Source of the DNA: Streptomyces sp. LaPpAH-108
Lineage (GTDB): Bacteria > Actinomycetota > Actinomycetes > Streptomycetales > Streptomycetaceae
Direction: 5' to 3'
DNA: 64,000 nt
Assembly (NCBI RefSeq): GCF_000373625.1
Contig: NZ_KB891994.1
Coordinates: 372,001-436,000 of the forward strand
The notes beneath the pieces are model-generated. The model saw nothing but the letters and a program-made list of their open reading frames with translations, was not told the DNA's origin and searched no databases. How positions within the stretch are numbered: the first letter of the stretch is position 1; every line of letters begins with the position of its first letter. Of this stretch, positions 62,086 to 64,000 are shown piece by piece. The position numbers were made by a program, and so were the translations under genes.

Positions 62086-63071
62086 CCCGGTCGACCCGGA
62101 CCACCGCCCGCCTGAGCGTCACGGCGGCAGCCGCGACGGCCCCGCTCCTGCTCCTGCCCTGGACGGCGACCCCCGCCCTGGCGCACGGCGCCCCCACCTC
62201 GCCGGTCAGCCGGGTCTACGCCTGCTCCCCCGACGGCGGCAGCGCGGGTACGGCCGCCTGCCGGGCGGCGATCGCCGCGAACGGCGGCGCGTCCTTCGCC
62301 GCGTGGGACAACCTGCGGGTGCCCGGTGTCGACGGCCGTGACCGGCAGGTGATCCCGGACGGCAAGCTGTGCAGCGGGAACCTGTCCGCCTACCGGGGTC
62401 TTGACCTGGCCCGCGCCGACTTCCCGGCCACCCGGCTGACGGCGGGCGCCCGGATGACGATGACCTACGCCTCCCCCATCGCGCACGCCGGTACGTTCAA
62501 GCTGTATCTGTCCAAGCCCGGTTACGACCCGTCGAAGCCGCTGAAGTGGTCCGATCTGCCCGCCACCCCCTTCGCCGAGGTCAAGGACCCGCCGCTGACG
62601 AACGGGGCGTACCACATCCAGGCGACCCTGCCGAGCGGCCGGACGGGCCGTCAGATGCTGTACACGATCTGGCAGACCAGCAGCACGCCCGACACCTATT
62701 ACTCCTGCTCCGACGTCGTCTTCTCCGGATCGGGCTCAGGGCCGGGATCGGGTACGGGCTCGGGCTCGGGCGGCAATTCGGGAACGGGCGCGAAGGCGGA
62801 GAAGAAGGAACCCGCCAGGAAGCCGTCCCCCTCCCCCACCCACGCCGCGCACCACACGTCCTCGGCCTCCCCCAGCCCGTCGGCGAGCGCGGCCGACGAG
62901 CCGCGCAAGGACGCCTCGTCCGCGCCGGTCACCTCGGACGACAGCACGCCGGTGGCCGAGGCGACCCGCGCGGACGCGGGCCCCTCGGCTCCGTTGCTGG
63001 CGGCCGGTGCGGCGGGGGTGCTGCTGATCACCGCTGCGGTGGCGTTCCTGCCCCGGCTGCGACGGCGCTGA
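62082..63071 (+). CDS. AA10 lytic polysaccharide monooxygenase with C-terminal membrane anchor
   Basis: A copper enzyme that oxidatively cleaves chitin or cellulose-like glucans. The signal peptide is cut after ALA so that His35 becomes the N-terminus; with His135 (ASPIAHAGTF) it forms the copper histidine brace. The catalytic domain spans about 35-217. A Gly/Ser then Pro/Ala/Lys-rich linker leads to a C-terminal transmembrane helix (APLLAAGAAGVLLITAAVAFLPRLRRR), so the enzyme is tethered to the cell rather than released. ATG 62082 has GAGGAGG upstream. Confidence 0.9.
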   Translation: MTRSTRTTARLSVTAAAATAPLLLLPWTATPALAHGAPTSPVSRVYACSPDGGSAGTAACRAAIAANGGASFAAWDNLRVPGVDGRDRQVIPDGKLCSGNLSAYRGLDLARADFPATRLTAGARMTMTYASPIAHAGTFKLYLSKPGYDPSKPLKWSDLPATPFAEVKDPPLTNGAYHIQATLPSGRTGRQMLYTIWQTSSTPDTYYSCSDVVFSGSGSGPGSGTGSGSGGNSGTGAKAEKKEPARKPSPSPTHAAHHTSSASPSPSASAADEPRKDASSAPVTSDDSTPVAEATRADAGPSAPLLAAGAAGVLLITAAVAFLPRLRRR

Positions 63072-63090
63072 ACGGCCGTATGGAATCAGC

Positions 63091-63744
63091 TCAGTTGACG
63101 GAGACCGGGGCCCCGTTGTCGCTGACCGGCGCGTACTTGGCCGTGAAGTAGCCGCTCGCGAAGCACAGCGACGAGCCGGACACCTTGGTGAACTGCTGGT
63201 TGGTGAAGGCGATGCTGTTGTCGGCGTTGTCGGCCGTGCCGTTCAGGCTCGGCGCCTGGTAGACGCAGGTGATGCTGCCCAGCAGGGTGCGCAGCTTGAC
63301 CGTGGTCTGGATGGTGGACCCGGCGGCGGGCAGCACCGTGAGGGTGCCGTCCGAGGCGACCGACGCGGTGTACGGCAGGTTGTCGACGGTGATGCCGCTG
63401 ACGCCGAGCACACCGGTGACGTTGCTGGAACAGCTGGAGCTGTCGAAGCTGTGCCCGGTGACCGACTCGGTGGCCGTACCCGGCGCGTCCGGGTTGCCGG
63501 TGACGGTCGCGGTGAACTGGGAGGACGTGCAGACGACGCCGCTGGTGCCGGTGGCGCTGGAGTAGAGCGTGGCCGAGGTGCCGGAGGCCAGCGGCGCGCT
63601 GAGCGTGTCGCCGACCGCGACGGCGGTGCCGCCGGTGCCGCCCGTGGTCAGGACGGCGGTGCCGTCGGCCGAGGCGGGGGCCGCCGCGGTGAGGGCGAGC
63701 GCGGTGGCGGCTGTGGCGAGGACGAGGAGCGTGCGGGTGCGCAT
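63091..63744 (-). CDS. Secreted protein of unknown function
   Basis: A 217-residue exported protein with a clear signal peptide (LLVLATAATALALTAAAPASA). The mature part is rich in Thr, Ser, Gly and Val with alternating beta-strand pattern and about five Cys, so it is probably a small extracellular beta-sandwich. AGAGG precedes the ATG at 63744. Similar uncharacterised proteins are common in Streptomyces. It ends 19 bp from the LPMO stop, convergent. Confidence 0.8.
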   Translation of the reverse strand: MRTRTLLVLATAATALALTAAAPASADGTAVLTTGGTGGTAVAVGDTLSAPLASGTSATLYSSATGTSGVVCTSSQFTATVTGNPDAPGTATESVTGHSFDSSSCSSNVTGVLGVSGITVDNLPYTASVASDGTLTVLPAAGSTIQTTVKLRTLLGSITCVYQAPSLNGTADNADNSIAFTNQQFTKVSGSSLCFASGYFTAKYAPVSDNGAPVSVN

Positions 63745-64000
63745 ACGGGTGCCTCTCTTCGACGTGGGGGGAGTGCGGGGTGGGGCGCTGACGGTGCCGT
63801 GTGCGATGCCGAGCGGCGGGACCGGCCGGGGAACGGTGACCACAGGTCACGGGGCGACTGCCGGAGCGGACGGGTGCCGGGAACGCGGACGACGCCGCGC
63901 GGCGGGTCCGGCGCCACGGACCCAGGGGGAAACAGGGAGAGTTGTAGACCTGATGGTTCGTCAACGTCAATATGACGAAAGGCAATTGAGGGAATCAGCG
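63745..64000. other. Upstream region of the secreted protein gene
   Basis: 256 bp to the window edge. It is noticeably AT-rich from about 63940 (TCGTCAACGTCAATATGACG), which suggests a promoter for the minus-strand gene. No coding region is evident. Confidence 0.4.

Overview
The window is high-GC actinobacterial chromosome, almost certainly Streptomyces. Supporting signs are extreme third-position GC, GTG/TTG starts, a two-domain geosmin synthase, an SSI-type protease inhibitor, a gamma-butyrolactone-receptor-like TetR protein, an alditol oxidase, a SAV2148-type HEPN protein and actinobacterial Cys-type leader peptides. The species was not determined.

Layout. (1) 1-6753: rsgA, a membrane protein joining sigma-like/zinc-finger modules to an exported CBM2, an unassigned radical SAM enzyme, alditol oxidase, and a TetR repressor with a 12-bp-arm operator in front of it. 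(2) 6754-18756: a complete type I-E CRISPR-Cas locus, cas3-cse1 (one fused gene), cse2, cas7e, cas5e, cas6e, cas1e, cas2e, leader, then 22 full repeats plus one truncated repeat. Two decayed repeats flanking a short pseudo-spacer lie about 420-510 bp upstream of cas3. This is the most interesting unexplained element here and resembles the CRISPR-derived cas-regulatory mini-arrays described in other systems. The distal end of the array runs directly into a beheaded alpha/beta-hydrolase gene (18756-19202), which marks an island or rearrangement edge. (3) 19199-27484: homocysteine S-methyltransferase, carboxylesterase, YihY-type membrane protein, GAF regulator, secreted protein, GNAT acetyltransferase. 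(4) 27603-37132: sulfur assimilation. A 27-codon Cys-containing leader peptide and a set of mutually exclusive hairpins precede sulfite reductase, a zinc-ribbon protein, cysH, cysC, cysD and cysN, followed by a sulfonate-type ABC transporter and a sirohydrochlorin chelatase for siroheme supply.

(5) 37149-44667: hypothetical proteins, a sugar ABC importer without its own ATPase, a phosphotransferase, a DEDD exonuclease and a HEPN protein. (6) 45092-52722: glgX, treY and treZ for turning alpha-glucan into trehalose, with an SSI inhibitor and a DUF1707-FHA protein on the opposite strand between treY and treZ. (7) 52761-57494: a degenerate APH-fold protein lacking its catalytic residues, an M24 peptidase, an anchored PDZ protein, and a LysR regulator divergent from a class I glutamine-amidotransferase-like protein. 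(8) 57556-64000: geosmin synthase, an ARMT1-type protein, a GBL-receptor-like repressor with an ARE-like operator, a membrane-anchored AA10 LPMO preceded by a possible coupled small ORF, and a secreted protein of unknown function.

All calls come from reading the sequence and from family knowledge. No database search was run. Starts were moved inward where a Shine-Dalgarno sequence, overlap or family length argued for it.
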